Of a DNA stretch of 64,000 bases, positions 34,440-43,589 are shown piece after piece (within the stretch, counting starts at the first letter, position 1; the number at the start of each line of letters is the position of its first letter). The translations under genes and the position numbers were made by a program. A model generated the notes under the pieces. That model was not told the DNA's origin and did not search any database. It worked only from the letters and a program-made list of their open reading frames with translations. Source of the DNA: Candidatus Desulfosporosinus nitrosoreducens (GTDB lineage: Bacteria; Bacillota; Desulfitobacteriia; Desulfitobacteriales; Desulfitobacteriaceae); the NCBI RefSeq assembly GCF_030954495.1, contig NZ_JAVHUW010000067.1:1-64000 (forward strand), written 5' to 3'.

Positions 34440-35795
34440 TTAGATTTTGGCGATTTTCTCGCGGTGTTCAGGAACGTTTTTCGTAGCGTTACGGGTATCC
34501 ACTACAAGCTTCGCCTTTTCCACCACCCGCTCATAATCAATGGCACTGTGATCGGTTAAAATCAGAACTCCGTCCGCTTCCGTCAGCACTTCATCCGTCA
34601 GGGGAACGCTCTCCAGACGCATAGTGCTGCCGCCATGAGGCTCAATGACCGGGATATAAGGATCATGATAGCTAATGCCGGCACCTTGTTTGCGCAGAAG
34701 TTCCATAATTTTTAGAGCAGGTGATTCCCGCACATCGTCAATGTCTTTCTTGTAAGCCACGCCCAGAACAAGAATTTTAGCGTCTTTTAAACTTTTGTTT
34801 TCTTCATTGAGAGCTCTAATGACCCTGTTGACGACGTAATAGGATACCTCAACGTTAATTTCCCCCGCCAGCTCGATAAACCGGGTATGGAAATCGTACT
34901 CCCGGGCTTTCCAAGTCAGGTAGAAGGGATCAATGGGAATACAATGGCCGCCCACGCCCGGACCCGGATAGAAGGTTTGAATGCCAAAAGGTTTCGTGCC
35001 CGCGGCTTCGACAACTTCCCAGATGTCAATTCCCATGCGGTCACAGAGCATCATCAGCTCGTTAACCATGGCAATGTTTATGGCGCGATAGGTATTTTCA
35101 AAAACCTTGGTCAATTCGGCGGCAGCCGGTGAGGAGACGGGTACGACATTCGTGATGGTCTGCATGTATAAGGCATAAGCAATCTCCAAGCAGACGGGCG
35201 TCATTCCCCCGACTACTTTCGACGTGTTTTTCGTGCTGAAGCGTTTGTTGCCCGGGTCAACCCGTTCCGGTGAGAAAGCCAGAAAAAAGTCCTGTCCTAC
35301 TTTAAGGCCGGATTTTTCCAAAAGGGGAAGAATGACTTCTTCAGTTGTGCCGGGATAAGTTGTGCTCTCCAGAGTGATTAACTGTCCCGGGCGCAGGTAT
35401 TGGGCGATCTTTGCGGAGGAAGCTTCAATATACGAAATGTCCGGATCACGTGTAACCGTCAAAGGGGTAGGGACACAAATGATCACGACATCACAGTCGG
35501 CTAAACGCGAGAAATCCGTGGTCGCAGCCAATAACTTTTTGGCCACCATATCCCGCAAGTCCTCATCCTTGACATCCCCGATATAGTTATCCGCAGCATT
35601 CACCCGGTCGACACGCGCCTGGTTGATATCAAAACCAATGACCGGAAAGCCGACCTTAGCCTTTTCCACTGCTAAAGGGAGGCCCACATACCCTAAGCCG
35701 ATAACCCCAACTTGAGCCTCGTGTTTCAAGATCTTTTCCTTTAGGGCTTTGGCGATAACATCCTCACTGGTAATCACGTTCTGCACGCTCATCAT
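34440..35795 (-). CDS. UDP-N-acetyl-hexosamine 6-dehydrogenase (WbpA type)
   Basis: A 451-residue UDP-sugar dehydrogenase. The NAD-binding start is VGVIGLGYVGLPLAVEKAKVGF; the central domain has STTYPGTTEE and FSPERVDPGN; the catalytic Cys lies in PGPGVGGHCIPIDPFYLTWKARE, wording typical of WbpA-like UDP-GlcNAc dehydrogenases. It oxidises C6 twice to give a uronic acid. If the epimerase acts first, UDP-ManNAc could be the substrate (WecC reaction). The start used is ATG; a second Met follows at once. Confidence 0.9.
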   Translation of the reverse strand: MMSVQNVITSEDVIAKALKEKILKHEAQVGVIGLGYVGLPLAVEKAKVGFPVIGFDINQARVDRVNAADNYIGDVKDEDLRDMVAKKLLAATTDFSRLADCDVVIICVPTPLTVTRDPDISYIEASSAKIAQYLRPGQLITLESTTYPGTTEEVILPLLEKSGLKVGQDFFLAFSPERVDPGNKRFSTKNTSKVVGGMTPVCLEIAYALYMQTITNVVPVSSPAAAELTKVFENTYRAINIAMVNELMMLCDRMGIDIWEVVEAAGTKPFGIQTFYPGPGVGGHCIPIDPFYLTWKAREYDFHTRFIELAGEINVEVSYYVVNRVIRALNEENKSLKDAKILVLGVAYKKDIDDVRESPALKIMELLRKQGAGISYHDPYIPVIEPHGGSTMRLESVPLTDEVLTEADGVLILTDHSAIDYERVVEKAKLVVDTRNATKNVPEHREKIAKI

Positions 35796-35812
35796 TATTG
35801 TTGAATTCCTCC

Positions 35813-37684
35813 TTATTTGGCTACCGCATTAGTGTTTTTCTTACGAAAGGTCGGAATGACAGTCTGCAGCAGGGAGATCACTTCATCCCGCGTTAAAGAA
35901 CTGCCTCGCTCTCGAACCGTATGGGTGAGGTCTTCTAAAAGACCCACATCAATAAAGCTTGGCTTTGCGACAAATATGCGGCTGTGTTTGGTAGACGTTA
36001 TGCCCTCTTCAGCTGTCAGCAATTCCTCGTAGAGTTTTTCCCCCGGCCGAATCCCCGTGAATTGTATCTTAATATCGACATCAGGCTCGAAACCTGAAAG
36101 CCGGATTAAGTCTTTTGCCAAATCCAAGATTTTAACAGGCTTACCCATATCCAATATGAAAATTTCCCCGCCCTGAGCCATGGCCCCGGCCTGGATGACC
36201 AGCTGGGTAGCTTCCGGAATCGTCATAAAGTAGCGGACCATCTCCGGGTGAGTGACGGTGACAGGACCTCCCTTGGCAATTTGCCTCTTGAAGGTTGGAA
36301 TGACACTTCCGTTGCTTCCCAGAACATTGCCAAAGCGAACGGCTACAAACTTTGTCTGTGAACGGCGGTCCAGGTTTTGAATAAGTAATTCTACGGTTCG
36401 TTTGGTGGCTCCCATAATACTGGTCGGATTGACCGCTTTGTCCGTGGAAATCGAAACAAACGTTTTTACCCGGCATTCATCAGCTGCTTCCGCCAGGTTC
36501 TGAGTTCCCAGCACATTATTTTTCAGAGCTTCCTCCGGATTTCTCTCCATCAGCGGAACATGTTTATGGGCGGCGGCGTGAAAGACCACTCCCGGCTTAT
36601 AGCGGTTAAAAATTAAGAAAACCTTTTCCCGGTCCTTAATATCCAGGATCTCCGTGACATAATCAATGCCCGGGCGTTCAGCGCGAAGTTCCTGCTCAAT
36701 CTCAAAAATGCTGTTTTCTCCGTGTCCGATTAAGACTAGTTTCCCGGGATTAAATTTGGCGACCTGACGACAAATTTCCGAGCCGATTGATCCGCCTGCC
36801 CCGGTGATAAAAACCGTCTCACCAGAAACATAGCCTGCAACCTCCTCCAAATCAACCGAAACGGGATCACGGCCCAGCAAATCCTCGACTTGGACCTGGC
36901 GAATGGGATTGACGTTAATATCCCCGCTGATGATATCATAAACACCCGGCATAATTTTCAGGTCAACCCCGGACTTTTCGCAAATTTGCACAATCTCCCG
37001 GACTGACTCTCCCGACGCCGAGGGCATGGCGATAATTACTTCGTCGACATTGTGATTTTTGACAACCCGGGAAATATCTTTGCGCGTTCCCAAAACGGGA
37101 ATGCCCAGCAAATGCAGCTTGAGCTTCTGACGGTTATCGTCGATAAAACCGATCGGCCGTCCATCGCGATAGTTGCGGTTTTTCAATTCTCTGGCCGCCA
37201 AAACTCCGGCATCGCCGGCGCCGACAATCAGAACCTGTTTTTGCGAACCCGGAACATGACGGTCGAAGACATTTTCCTGCAAGATCCGCCAAATAAAGCG
37301 GGAACCGCCAATTAAAAAAACCATGACCAGCCACAGCAGGATGGCAGCGGAATTGGGCATCCTTAAGGGGAAGGTTGCCAGAACAGCGCTGTAATAATAA
37401 ACCACGGCCACCGTGCCGCCCGTTCCCACGGTCACGGCATAAACAATGGAAAGCAGCTCTCCTGTGCTGGCGTACTGCCACAGGCGATTATATAAACCAA
37501 AAATATAAAACACCGCAATGTACAAAATAGTGGCCACTACGGCCGTGTGGTAATATGTCTGATAGTATTCCGCCGGGATGTGTCCGAAGATTTCGAAGCG
37601 CAAATAAAAACTGCCAAAGGCTGCTAAGTTAATTAACAGAGCATCAATCAGCATCAGAATCAGTGTACGTTTGCGAAATAACAC
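35813..37684 (-). CDS. Membrane-bound nucleoside-diphosphate-sugar 4,6-dehydratase (CapD/PglF type)
   Basis: A 623-residue protein. Four N-terminal membrane helices (residues 1-130) are followed by a first Rossmann domain (QVLIVGAGDAGVLAARELKNR) and a second SDR domain (TVFITGAGGSIGSEICRQ) with STDKAVNPTSIMGATKRTVE, the active-site signature of UDP-GlcNAc 4,6-dehydratases. It makes UDP-2-acetamido-2,6-dideoxy-4-keto sugar, the precursor of bacillosamine, FucNAc or QuiNAc. No dedicated 4-aminotransferase or 4-reductase is seen in the window. It lies 17 bases upstream of the WbpA-like gene. Confidence 0.92.
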   Translation of the reverse strand: MLFRKRTLILMLIDALLINLAAFGSFYLRFEIFGHIPAEYYQTYYHTAVVATILYIAVFYIFGLYNRLWQYASTGELLSIVYAVTVGTGGTVAVVYYYSAVLATFPLRMPNSAAILLWLVMVFLIGGSRFIWRILQENVFDRHVPGSQKQVLIVGAGDAGVLAARELKNRNYRDGRPIGFIDDNRQKLKLHLLGIPVLGTRKDISRVVKNHNVDEVIIAMPSASGESVREIVQICEKSGVDLKIMPGVYDIISGDINVNPIRQVQVEDLLGRDPVSVDLEEVAGYVSGETVFITGAGGSIGSEICRQVAKFNPGKLVLIGHGENSIFEIEQELRAERPGIDYVTEILDIKDREKVFLIFNRYKPGVVFHAAAHKHVPLMERNPEEALKNNVLGTQNLAEAADECRVKTFVSISTDKAVNPTSIMGATKRTVELLIQNLDRRSQTKFVAVRFGNVLGSNGSVIPTFKRQIAKGGPVTVTHPEMVRYFMTIPEATQLVIQAGAMAQGGEIFILDMGKPVKILDLAKDLIRLSGFEPDVDIKIQFTGIRPGEKLYEELLTAEEGITSTKHSRIFVAKPSFIDVGLLEDLTHTVRERGSSLTRDEVISLLQTVIPTFRKKNTNAVAK

Positions 37685-37783
37685 TTAGCTCAGCCCCTTC
37701 TAAATTTAGCGAACGATGGAACTTTATCGTTCTAAAGTTTACTACAACTTACATGCTTTTACAACTCTAAACGTCCTGATATG

Positions 37784-38974
37784 TTAAGGTCTGCCACCGC
37801 CTTTTGCGGCTTTGCGGGAGACAGTTTTAGGGCTGCGGAGGCCAATCAAATAGAAACTAAAGGGCAAAAAACTGATCAAACGAACACTTACGTAGCTGAT
37901 TATCAATGTGACCGTAAAAACGAGCGGATAAAAAGCCCATTGCTCAGGACCTATTTGGTGGCGGCCAAGGATTTTAATGGTTGTCTGGTTAAAAAAAAGA
38001 TGGATGAGATATATTCCAAAGGAGTAATCCCCCAGCTTCGCCATGATTTTGCTCAAGGCATTCTTCCTGACCGCCAGCCTGCCGGCCAGGTTCCAGAAAA
38101 AGAGAAAGGTTACAATTCTCAAAACGGGATAAACCAGCTCCGAACCCATTGTGATATAAGGCGGGATTTCGTTGTAGCTATGTCCCGTTTTCAAACCGAT
38201 GACAATAAAAAAGCTGGCTCCAAACATTAAGGTCAAAGACATGGTTCCCCACAGAGGCATCAGGCGTTTGGACAAACCCTGCAACTGAAGAAAATGGTCA
38301 TGGGAATAAATCCCCACGCTGAAATAAAAAAGATAGGCCACCGCATTAACCTTAATTATGTTGGCGTAAGACGTATGCGTACCCACCATCCAAAGAACTT
38401 GAAGGACGAGCATTCCGGCAAGGAAGTGTTCCGAGATATTTTTCCTTTTACAGAAATCATAGGCTTTGATAATCAAGGGGTAAACCGCATAAAGTTCAAT
38501 AATAATGGCAAAGAACCACAAATGATAAGAGGCGTCCGAATTAAGAATACTTTTGCCAATCAGCTTAAAATTGGCGGTAAAAGGGTTGCTCCGCATTTCC
38601 GTCCAGTGATTAAAGGCTGTATACAGCACGGAAAATATTATATATTGCGGCAGAATGGAGCGCGCTCTTTTAAGATAAAACTTCGACAAGGAAAACTGCC
38701 GGCGATAGTTTTTGGCCAAAACAAAGCCGGAAATGGCAATGAACAAAGGGACCGCGAATTGAGATAGGACATCTGTCCAGATATTGAGAAGAGTTAAGGT
38801 ATTTAAATGCGGGATTACCGTAAAATAACCGCTGGTATGAATCGCCAGGACGGCTAAAATGCTGAATCCCCTTAAAAAATTGATTTCTTCAATTCTACTC
38901 GATTTTGAGCGGATGCTATTTCCCTGACTCATGCGACCTGCAATTCCTCTCTTTGCAGAATTACTTTTAAGCAA
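37784..38974 (-). CDS. Acyltransferase-3 family membrane O-acyltransferase
   Basis: A 396-residue protein with about ten membrane helices and the PF01757 start EINFLRGFSILAVLAIHTSGYF, where the His in helix 1 belongs to the conserved catalytic region. Later motifs FVLAKNYRRQFSLSKFYLKRARSILPQYIIFS and YHLWFFAIIIELYAVYPLI are typical. Such proteins usually O-acetylate extracellular polysaccharide, wall glycan or peptidoglycan. It is the first of two members in this locus; the target is unknown. Confidence 0.87.
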   Translation of the reverse strand: MLKSNSAKRGIAGRMSQGNSIRSKSSRIEEINFLRGFSILAVLAIHTSGYFTVIPHLNTLTLLNIWTDVLSQFAVPLFIAISGFVLAKNYRRQFSLSKFYLKRARSILPQYIIFSVLYTAFNHWTEMRSNPFTANFKLIGKSILNSDASYHLWFFAIIIELYAVYPLIIKAYDFCKRKNISEHFLAGMLVLQVLWMVGTHTSYANIIKVNAVAYLFYFSVGIYSHDHFLQLQGLSKRLMPLWGTMSLTLMFGASFFIVIGLKTGHSYNEIPPYITMGSELVYPVLRIVTFLFFWNLAGRLAVRKNALSKIMAKLGDYSFGIYLIHLFFNQTTIKILGRHQIGPEQWAFYPLVFTVTLIISYVSVRLISFLPFSFYLIGLRSPKTVSRKAAKGGGRP

Positions 38975-39069
38975 TATCCTTTAAGTACTTTTTGCACTCT
39001 AACACTCCCAAGCTCTTAACCGGCGACTCCAGCGGCTCCAATATCTTCCAAGACCTGTTTTTGCCGGTT

Positions 39070-40134
39070 CTATAGGCTTCTAGTAGGATAGCTGTGTGAG
39101 CGGGGACCTGAGAGTCCGACACTCTTTGGCAACTCGCCTAAGGCCAAATACGGTCCATAAGGAACACGCCGGATAAGCTTATAGAAAAGAAGAGGACCAA
39201 CCGTGCCTAAGGCGAAAAAACGCAGGGGTGTGACAGCCAAAAAATGGCCCGCCGCGTCTACGAAACCAAGGTGCAGATACATAATCACCATTGCGGCTTT
39301 CCCCAGGCCGATCAACCCACGGTTTACAGCCGGAATCTTTGTCAGCAGCATGCTAAGCTGGACAATAATCAGGGTGAAAGCCGCGGGAAGCAGGAGATTC
39401 AAGCCAAAGTAATAATATTGGCGATGTTTCATATCTAAGCCATAATCAAGGATGTGCTGGGCGTATAAATAGACAAATCCTATCGCTATGAGCCAGGAAA
39501 TCCCGAAAACAAGCGTTCTGCCTCTTGCTCCTGCCAGGAGCTTATTTTGCCTCATGGCCTGGCCTAAGGCATAGAACACGATGGCATAGAGACCGACATC
39601 CAGATTCCAGGGCACAAAAATTCCCGCGTGATAGCGTGATTCCCAATAAGCCAGCAAAAAGCACCCCAGCACTAAAAGCCCTTTAAGGACAGGAGAAGAG
39701 ACCCTCCGGCACAGAACATCGTAAACAATTTGCACGGCAAACAAACAGGTTGGGAACCAAAAAGTAGCATAAACCCCCGCCAAGAGACTGCCGCCCAGCA
39801 AAAGGGCTTGCCAATTTTGCTCCCAGAACTGCGCCGCTGCTTGACCCTTCCAGAGAGCAAAAGCCAGGGCGATGAGCGTCAAAAACCCCAAATAGAACAC
39901 ATAAGGAATTAAAAGATGCTTAGCCTTGCGCAAGAGATATGAGCTTCCCCGCTCACCGGGTTTAAAACGGTATAGATACCCGCTGATCCAGAAAAACAAG
40001 GGCATATGAAACCAAAACATGTAAAAGGAAATTTTGCTTCCTGCGTGTCCCCATACTACCGTCAAAATCCCCAGTCCTTTTAAGATGTCGGCCCATTCAA
40101 GATGTTCAGTTTCCTGGGCAAAGGCGGTTCCCAC
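39070..40134 (-). CDS. Acyltransferase-3 family membrane protein
   Basis: A 354-residue PF01757 protein: EWADILKGLGILTVVWGHAGSKIS, WFHMPLFFWISGYLYRFKPG and the loop SSYLLRKAKHLLIPYVFY, then about eight more helices. The start and loop resemble the Oac/fucose-4-O-acetylase branch. It probably acetylates the same glycan at another position. It is not closely similar to its neighbour at 37784-38974 beyond the family motifs, so the two likely differ in substrate. Confidence 0.85.
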   Translation of the reverse strand: MGTAFAQETEHLEWADILKGLGILTVVWGHAGSKISFYMFWFHMPLFFWISGYLYRFKPGERGSSYLLRKAKHLLIPYVFYLGFLTLIALAFALWKGQAAAQFWEQNWQALLLGGSLLAGVYATFWFPTCLFAVQIVYDVLCRRVSSPVLKGLLVLGCFLLAYWESRYHAGIFVPWNLDVGLYAIVFYALGQAMRQNKLLAGARGRTLVFGISWLIAIGFVYLYAQHILDYGLDMKHRQYYYFGLNLLLPAAFTLIIVQLSMLLTKIPAVNRGLIGLGKAAMVIMYLHLGFVDAAGHFLAVTPLRFFALGTVGPLLFYKLIRRVPYGPYLALGELPKSVGLSGPRSHSYPTRSL

Positions 40135-40208
40135 GCTACGGCCTCCTCTTAAACGTCAATATGCTTTAATCGAGCATAAGTCTATCATATACCGACGTTT
40201 TCTGCACT

Positions 40209-40251
40209 AAAAAAGGTTGCACAAGACTCAATAAAAAGCCTCGTACAACCT
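40209..40251 (-). terminator. Intrinsic terminator
   Basis: Read on the minus strand, a 15-bp stem (with a few G-U pairs, AGGTTGTACGAGGCT) is followed by TTTTT. It begins about 12 bases after the stop of the 40264-41058 gene and separates it from the acyltransferase genes. Confidence 0.85.
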
Positions 40252-40263
40252 CAAGCTCATTTC

Positions 40264-41058
40264 CTAATTACTGAGACTGCTCTCCCCGGTAATCATCCAG
40301 TGTGAGTTCATCTTTACGAGATTGACCCGAACATGAACACTTTGCTCATGAGCATCCCCAAAAGATTCACCCTCTGCGATGTTGTAATCTTTGGCTGTGT
40401 AACGATAATCGACCCGAAGTGTCGCCGTGCTGGCATCAGCACTTTCCACGTCTATCCGGTCAAAGTTGATCTGACTGACATCCAGCCCTATGCCTTGAAC
40501 AAGGTATTCTTCCGCGCGGCGGGCGTGTTTTTCGAACAACTCGCCGGAATAAGCTTTGGCAAGCTTAAGGCGAAAGGCATCGATATCCGTCGATTTCCAG
40601 GCGTCAAAAAATGTTCCGATGTCTTGTTTATAGTCTGCAATAATTTGATCTTTTAAAGAAGCGGGCACTGTATCTTTACTGTTTCCATTTTGGTCCAAAG
40701 CAAGGGCATTGTTTTGCTGTCCGTCAGGGTTGGAATTTCCACTTGGGTTGGAACCTGCATTTGCGTTGGAACTTGCATTTGGACTTAAAGCCGGGTCACT
40801 TTGCTCTGGGGAGGAAGACTCTTCCGCCACTCTATCCGGCATAGTATTGGCCGCAGGGGGAGATTGTACGCTTCCGGAGACAGGACCGGATACTGTATGA
40901 ACATTTTCTTGCCCTCGCAGCTTGGAAATAAACGACGCTGCGGAACTTGAATTCGTGAGCAAAGACATTCCCAGGGTTCCTACCAAAACGCCCAGACCTA
41001 AAGCCAACGCTCCTATCAAGTAATTTCTTTTACGCATAAAGACCAAAATCTCCTTCAA
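40264..41058 (-). CDS. Membrane-anchored protein of unknown function, NTF2-like tail
   Basis: A 264-residue protein I do not recognise. Residues about 11-34 are one membrane segment (YLIGALALGLGVLVGTLGMSLL). Residues about 50-125 are low-complexity and rich in Ser, Asn, Pro and Gly, likely a flexible wall-spanning linker. Residues about 135-264 (TFFDAWKSTDIDAFRLKLAKAYSGELFEKHARRAEEYL, ending NSHWMITGESSL) have the layout of an NTF2/SnoaL-like domain. It is a single-gene unit ending at its own terminator. A role in glycan export or wall sensing is only a guess from position. Confidence 0.6.
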   Translation of the reverse strand: MKEILVFMRKRNYLIGALALGLGVLVGTLGMSLLTNSSSAASFISKLRGQENVHTVSGPVSGSVQSPPAANTMPDRVAEESSSPEQSDPALSPNASSNANAGSNPSGNSNPDGQQNNALALDQNGNSKDTVPASLKDQIIADYKQDIGTFFDAWKSTDIDAFRLKLAKAYSGELFEKHARRAEEYLVQGIGLDVSQINFDRIDVESADASTATLRVDYRYTAKDYNIAEGESFGDAHEQSVHVRVNLVKMNSHWMITGESSLSN

Positions 41059-41558
41059 ACTGGATTTTTAATTATAGCTTGACCAGTTAGCAAGGATTTT
41101 AGACATTGTATGTTAACTATTTATCAATCTCAGGATTCTGCTCATTATCCGCAAACTTCAAAGCGCAAGGCCTGTCCATTAGGGCAGGCCTTGCGCTTTC
41201 TATTCAGTTGTTTTATTTTTTATAATTGCCGGCAACAACTAAATTAGTTTTCAACCCAGCCAAGCAAGGTCACAGTCTACTGAATTTAGTTGTTTATTCA
41301 ATTGTTTTCCCTGAAGAACATAAAAACTTTTTTCCCAATCATCCCTTTAATTATCCGAGGTTCTATTCTAAAAATCCTGACTTCCATGCGTCATCTCGTC
41401 ATGTCAAGCCTTAATTCACTAATAAATCTATAAATCAATATGCGAAGTTCCTGTAGCCGTTTACACCGTGAACATAATTCAGCGCGTTTACTGGCATTTC
41501 AATTGCTTGGACTAAGCTTCAGATCATTCCTGCCGTTGCTGGATAACTGGGTCCAGAA
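41059..41558. other. Gene-free 500-bp stretch
   Basis: Apart from the hairpin at 41161-41198 and the promoter that must serve the 40264-41058 gene, I see no gene. AT content is high at 41200-41450. At the right end the alternative frame beyond the stop of the 41559-42329 gene stays open for only about 13 codons, too short to call a frameshift. Confidence 0.5.
41161..41198 (-). terminator. Strong hairpin downstream of the 41559-42329 gene
   Basis: AAGCGCAAGGCCTG pairs perfectly with its complement around a short loop, with a further GG/CC extension. The T-run is short, so termination may be modest. It could also shield the promoter of the downstream gene. Confidence 0.65.
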
Positions 41559-42329
41559 TTACGTTCGTTTGGTTGCAAACGGCGTCGCCCCGTAGATTTT
41601 AGAATTAGTGTCATTGCGCATAATATGCGCATCCAAATCGTGAATTCCTTGATGGAATTGTTCGATCCGAGCTTTATCCTTCGAATCAAACGCGTCAATT
41701 CCGCTGTTGAGCAGAACATCTAAATAGCTGGTAAAAGCCGCTGCTTTGGCAGCATTAGGCTCATTCTTCAGCTGCTTGTCCCAAAGTGTTTTGTGAAAGA
41801 TGATGTACTTTTTAATATCTTGCTCATTCATCTGCGGACCTGCTGCCGGTCCATAAAGATAGCCGTCCACATATTGGTGGATGTTCCACGCAGTGCCAAA
41901 AGCCAGTGTTTTGGCATCATTGCTTAAAGCATTGTCCCCGAAGTACGCTGCAACCGATGGTGCCAAGTCGATTAAACTCGTATCCGGTTCCCTATATTTA
42001 TTTTTAGAACCTGTGTCGCCTTGAGGGGGCGCATTAATCGTACTAGGAGCAATCACGGTTGGCGTAGCTTTTCCGGGCGGCGCCGTACCGTCGGGCAACG
42101 ACGTACTGGTTCCGGTTCCGGACCCGGCTCCAGTACCCGTATTGCCGACAGATGCATTAGCGTCGTCAACAACCGGATTTTGAATAACAACTTGTTGGTC
42201 TGTTGCCGGGCTTTGTTGCCTAAATACTTTCCATACGCTGGGTCCATAAACCCCGGCGGCAACAACAGCCCCTGCAAGAACCAGCGTTCCCGCAACGGTT
42301 GCAATCCGTTTCTTATCCATTGGCCTCAT
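41559..42329 (-). CDS. Membrane-anchored protein of unknown function
   Basis: A 256-residue protein I do not recognise. One N-terminal membrane segment (about 10-28, VAGTLVLAGAVVAAGVYG) is followed by a Gly/Thr/Pro-rich linker (about 55-110) and a mostly helical C-terminal domain (about 115-256; SLIDLAPSVAAYFGDNAL, YIIFHKTLWDKQL, AKAAAFTSYLDVLLNSGIDAFDSKDKARIEQFHQGIHDLDAHI). The layout matches the neighbour at 40264-41058: helix, disordered spacer, compact outer domain. The ATG has AAGGAGGG 9 bases upstream. It lies between the polysaccharide genes and galU; no function is assigned. Confidence 0.6.
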   Translation of the reverse strand: MRPMDKKRIATVAGTLVLAGAVVAAGVYGPSVWKVFRQQSPATDQQVVIQNPVVDDANASVGNTGTGAGSGTGTSTSLPDGTAPPGKATPTVIAPSTINAPPQGDTGSKNKYREPDTSLIDLAPSVAAYFGDNALSNDAKTLAFGTAWNIHQYVDGYLYGPAAGPQMNEQDIKKYIIFHKTLWDKQLKNEPNAAKAAAFTSYLDVLLNSGIDAFDSKDKARIEQFHQGIHDLDAHIMRNDTNSKIYGATPFATKRT

Positions 42330-42524
42330 TGGTCTCTTCCCTCCTTATATCTTTTTTCTTGGTACGTGAGTATTTTACCAATTTTTAGGAGAGAAGCTTG
42401 TCACTTTTGCTGTATGACCCGACCTATTTTCCGTCTTCAGTAGTTCCGATTTGTCAACAGGCGCTTTCCGATATAGATATTTCGCGAAAATTACGCAGCA
42501 TTAAGCAAAAAAAATTGTTGTTTT

Positions 42525-43412
42525 CTATTTATCTTTATCTATAGATTGAACAAGCTCTCGCAGATAACCGGCAAGTTCTTCCGCGAGATCTTCCCGGCGC
42601 AAGGCATATTCGATGGTGGCTTGCACAAATCCCAATTTGTCCCCCACATCATGCCGGCGCCCGTCAAACTCATAGGCCAGAATTTCCTGATACCGTCCCA
42701 GTTCCTTTATGCCGTCCGTAAGCTGAATTTCTCCGCCCTTGCCTGGCGGCAGGACACCTAACAAATCAAATATCTCCGGATTTAAGATATATCGCCCCAT
42801 TATAGCCAAGTGGGTATCCGGCGCATCTTCCGGCCGTGGTTTTTCTACCATATTTTTGGCTCGGTATAAACGCTCGGCAAACTTTTCGCCATCGACAATT
42901 CCATATTTGGCAATGTCCTCAAGGGGGACCTCCTGAACACCTACCATGCTGGCGCCGTAGCGTTCATAATGATTCATCATTTGGCGCAGCGCGGGCACTT
43001 CGGAATAAATGATATCGTCCCCTAAGAGAACGGCAAAGGGTTCATTCCCGATAAACTTACGCGCGCTATAGATCGCATGGCCTAACCCTAAAGCTTCTTT
43101 TTGACGTACGTAATAGATATCCGCCATCCGGGCAATGTCTTGCACCAAATCGAGGAGTTCCTCTTTGGAGTTTTTCTCTAAATAGGCTTCAAGCTCCATC
43201 GAGCGGTCAAAATGGTCTTCGATCGCCCGCTTATTGCGGCCCGTCACAATAATAATATCCTCGATTCCTGATTTGATAGCTTCTTCGACAATGTATTGAA
43301 TCGTTGGTTTATCTACGATGGGCAACATTTCTTTAGGCTGAGCCTTTGTTGCCGGCAAAAATCGTGTCCCCAATCCTGCGGCAGGTATCACTGCTTTACG
43401 AATTTTACGCAT
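42525..43412 (-). CDS. galU: UTP-glucose-1-phosphate uridylyltransferase
   Basis: A 295-residue nucleotidyltransferase that makes UDP-glucose. Motifs: VIPAAGLGTRFLPATKAQPKEMLPIVDKPTIQYIVEEA (nucleotide binding), IIIVTGRNKRAIEDHFDRS, FAVLLGDDI, MVEKPRPEDAPDTHLAIMGRYIL and GGEIQLTDGI. Length is normal for the family. It supplies UDP-glucose or, after other steps, UDP-galactose and UDP-glucuronate to the glycosyltransferases of the locus, and it marks that locus's upstream edge. Confidence 0.96.
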   Translation of the reverse strand: MRKIRKAVIPAAGLGTRFLPATKAQPKEMLPIVDKPTIQYIVEEAIKSGIEDIIIVTGRNKRAIEDHFDRSMELEAYLEKNSKEELLDLVQDIARMADIYYVRQKEALGLGHAIYSARKFIGNEPFAVLLGDDIIYSEVPALRQMMNHYERYGASMVGVQEVPLEDIAKYGIVDGEKFAERLYRAKNMVEKPRPEDAPDTHLAIMGRYILNPEIFDLLGVLPPGKGGEIQLTDGIKELGRYQEILAYEFDGRRHDVGDKLGFVQATIEYALRREDLAEELAGYLRELVQSIDKDK

Positions 43413-43589
43413 CTTCGACTCTCCTTTTTACAGCAATTAAGTTACCCCTAATGTATATAATAAAACTTCTCAACTCATTCGCTATTCTGCCCGAGAAATT
43501 GATTTTCCTTCTAAAAGTGTTTAGGTTCATTAAATTGTACAAGACGAGGACTTGCAATCCCCGTCTTCCAAAACCTACCTGCCTTTAAA

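Noticed and set aside
41519..41719. A frameshift at the 3' end of the 41559-42329 gene
   Set aside because: The alternative frame extends only about 13 codons past the stop and carries no motif.
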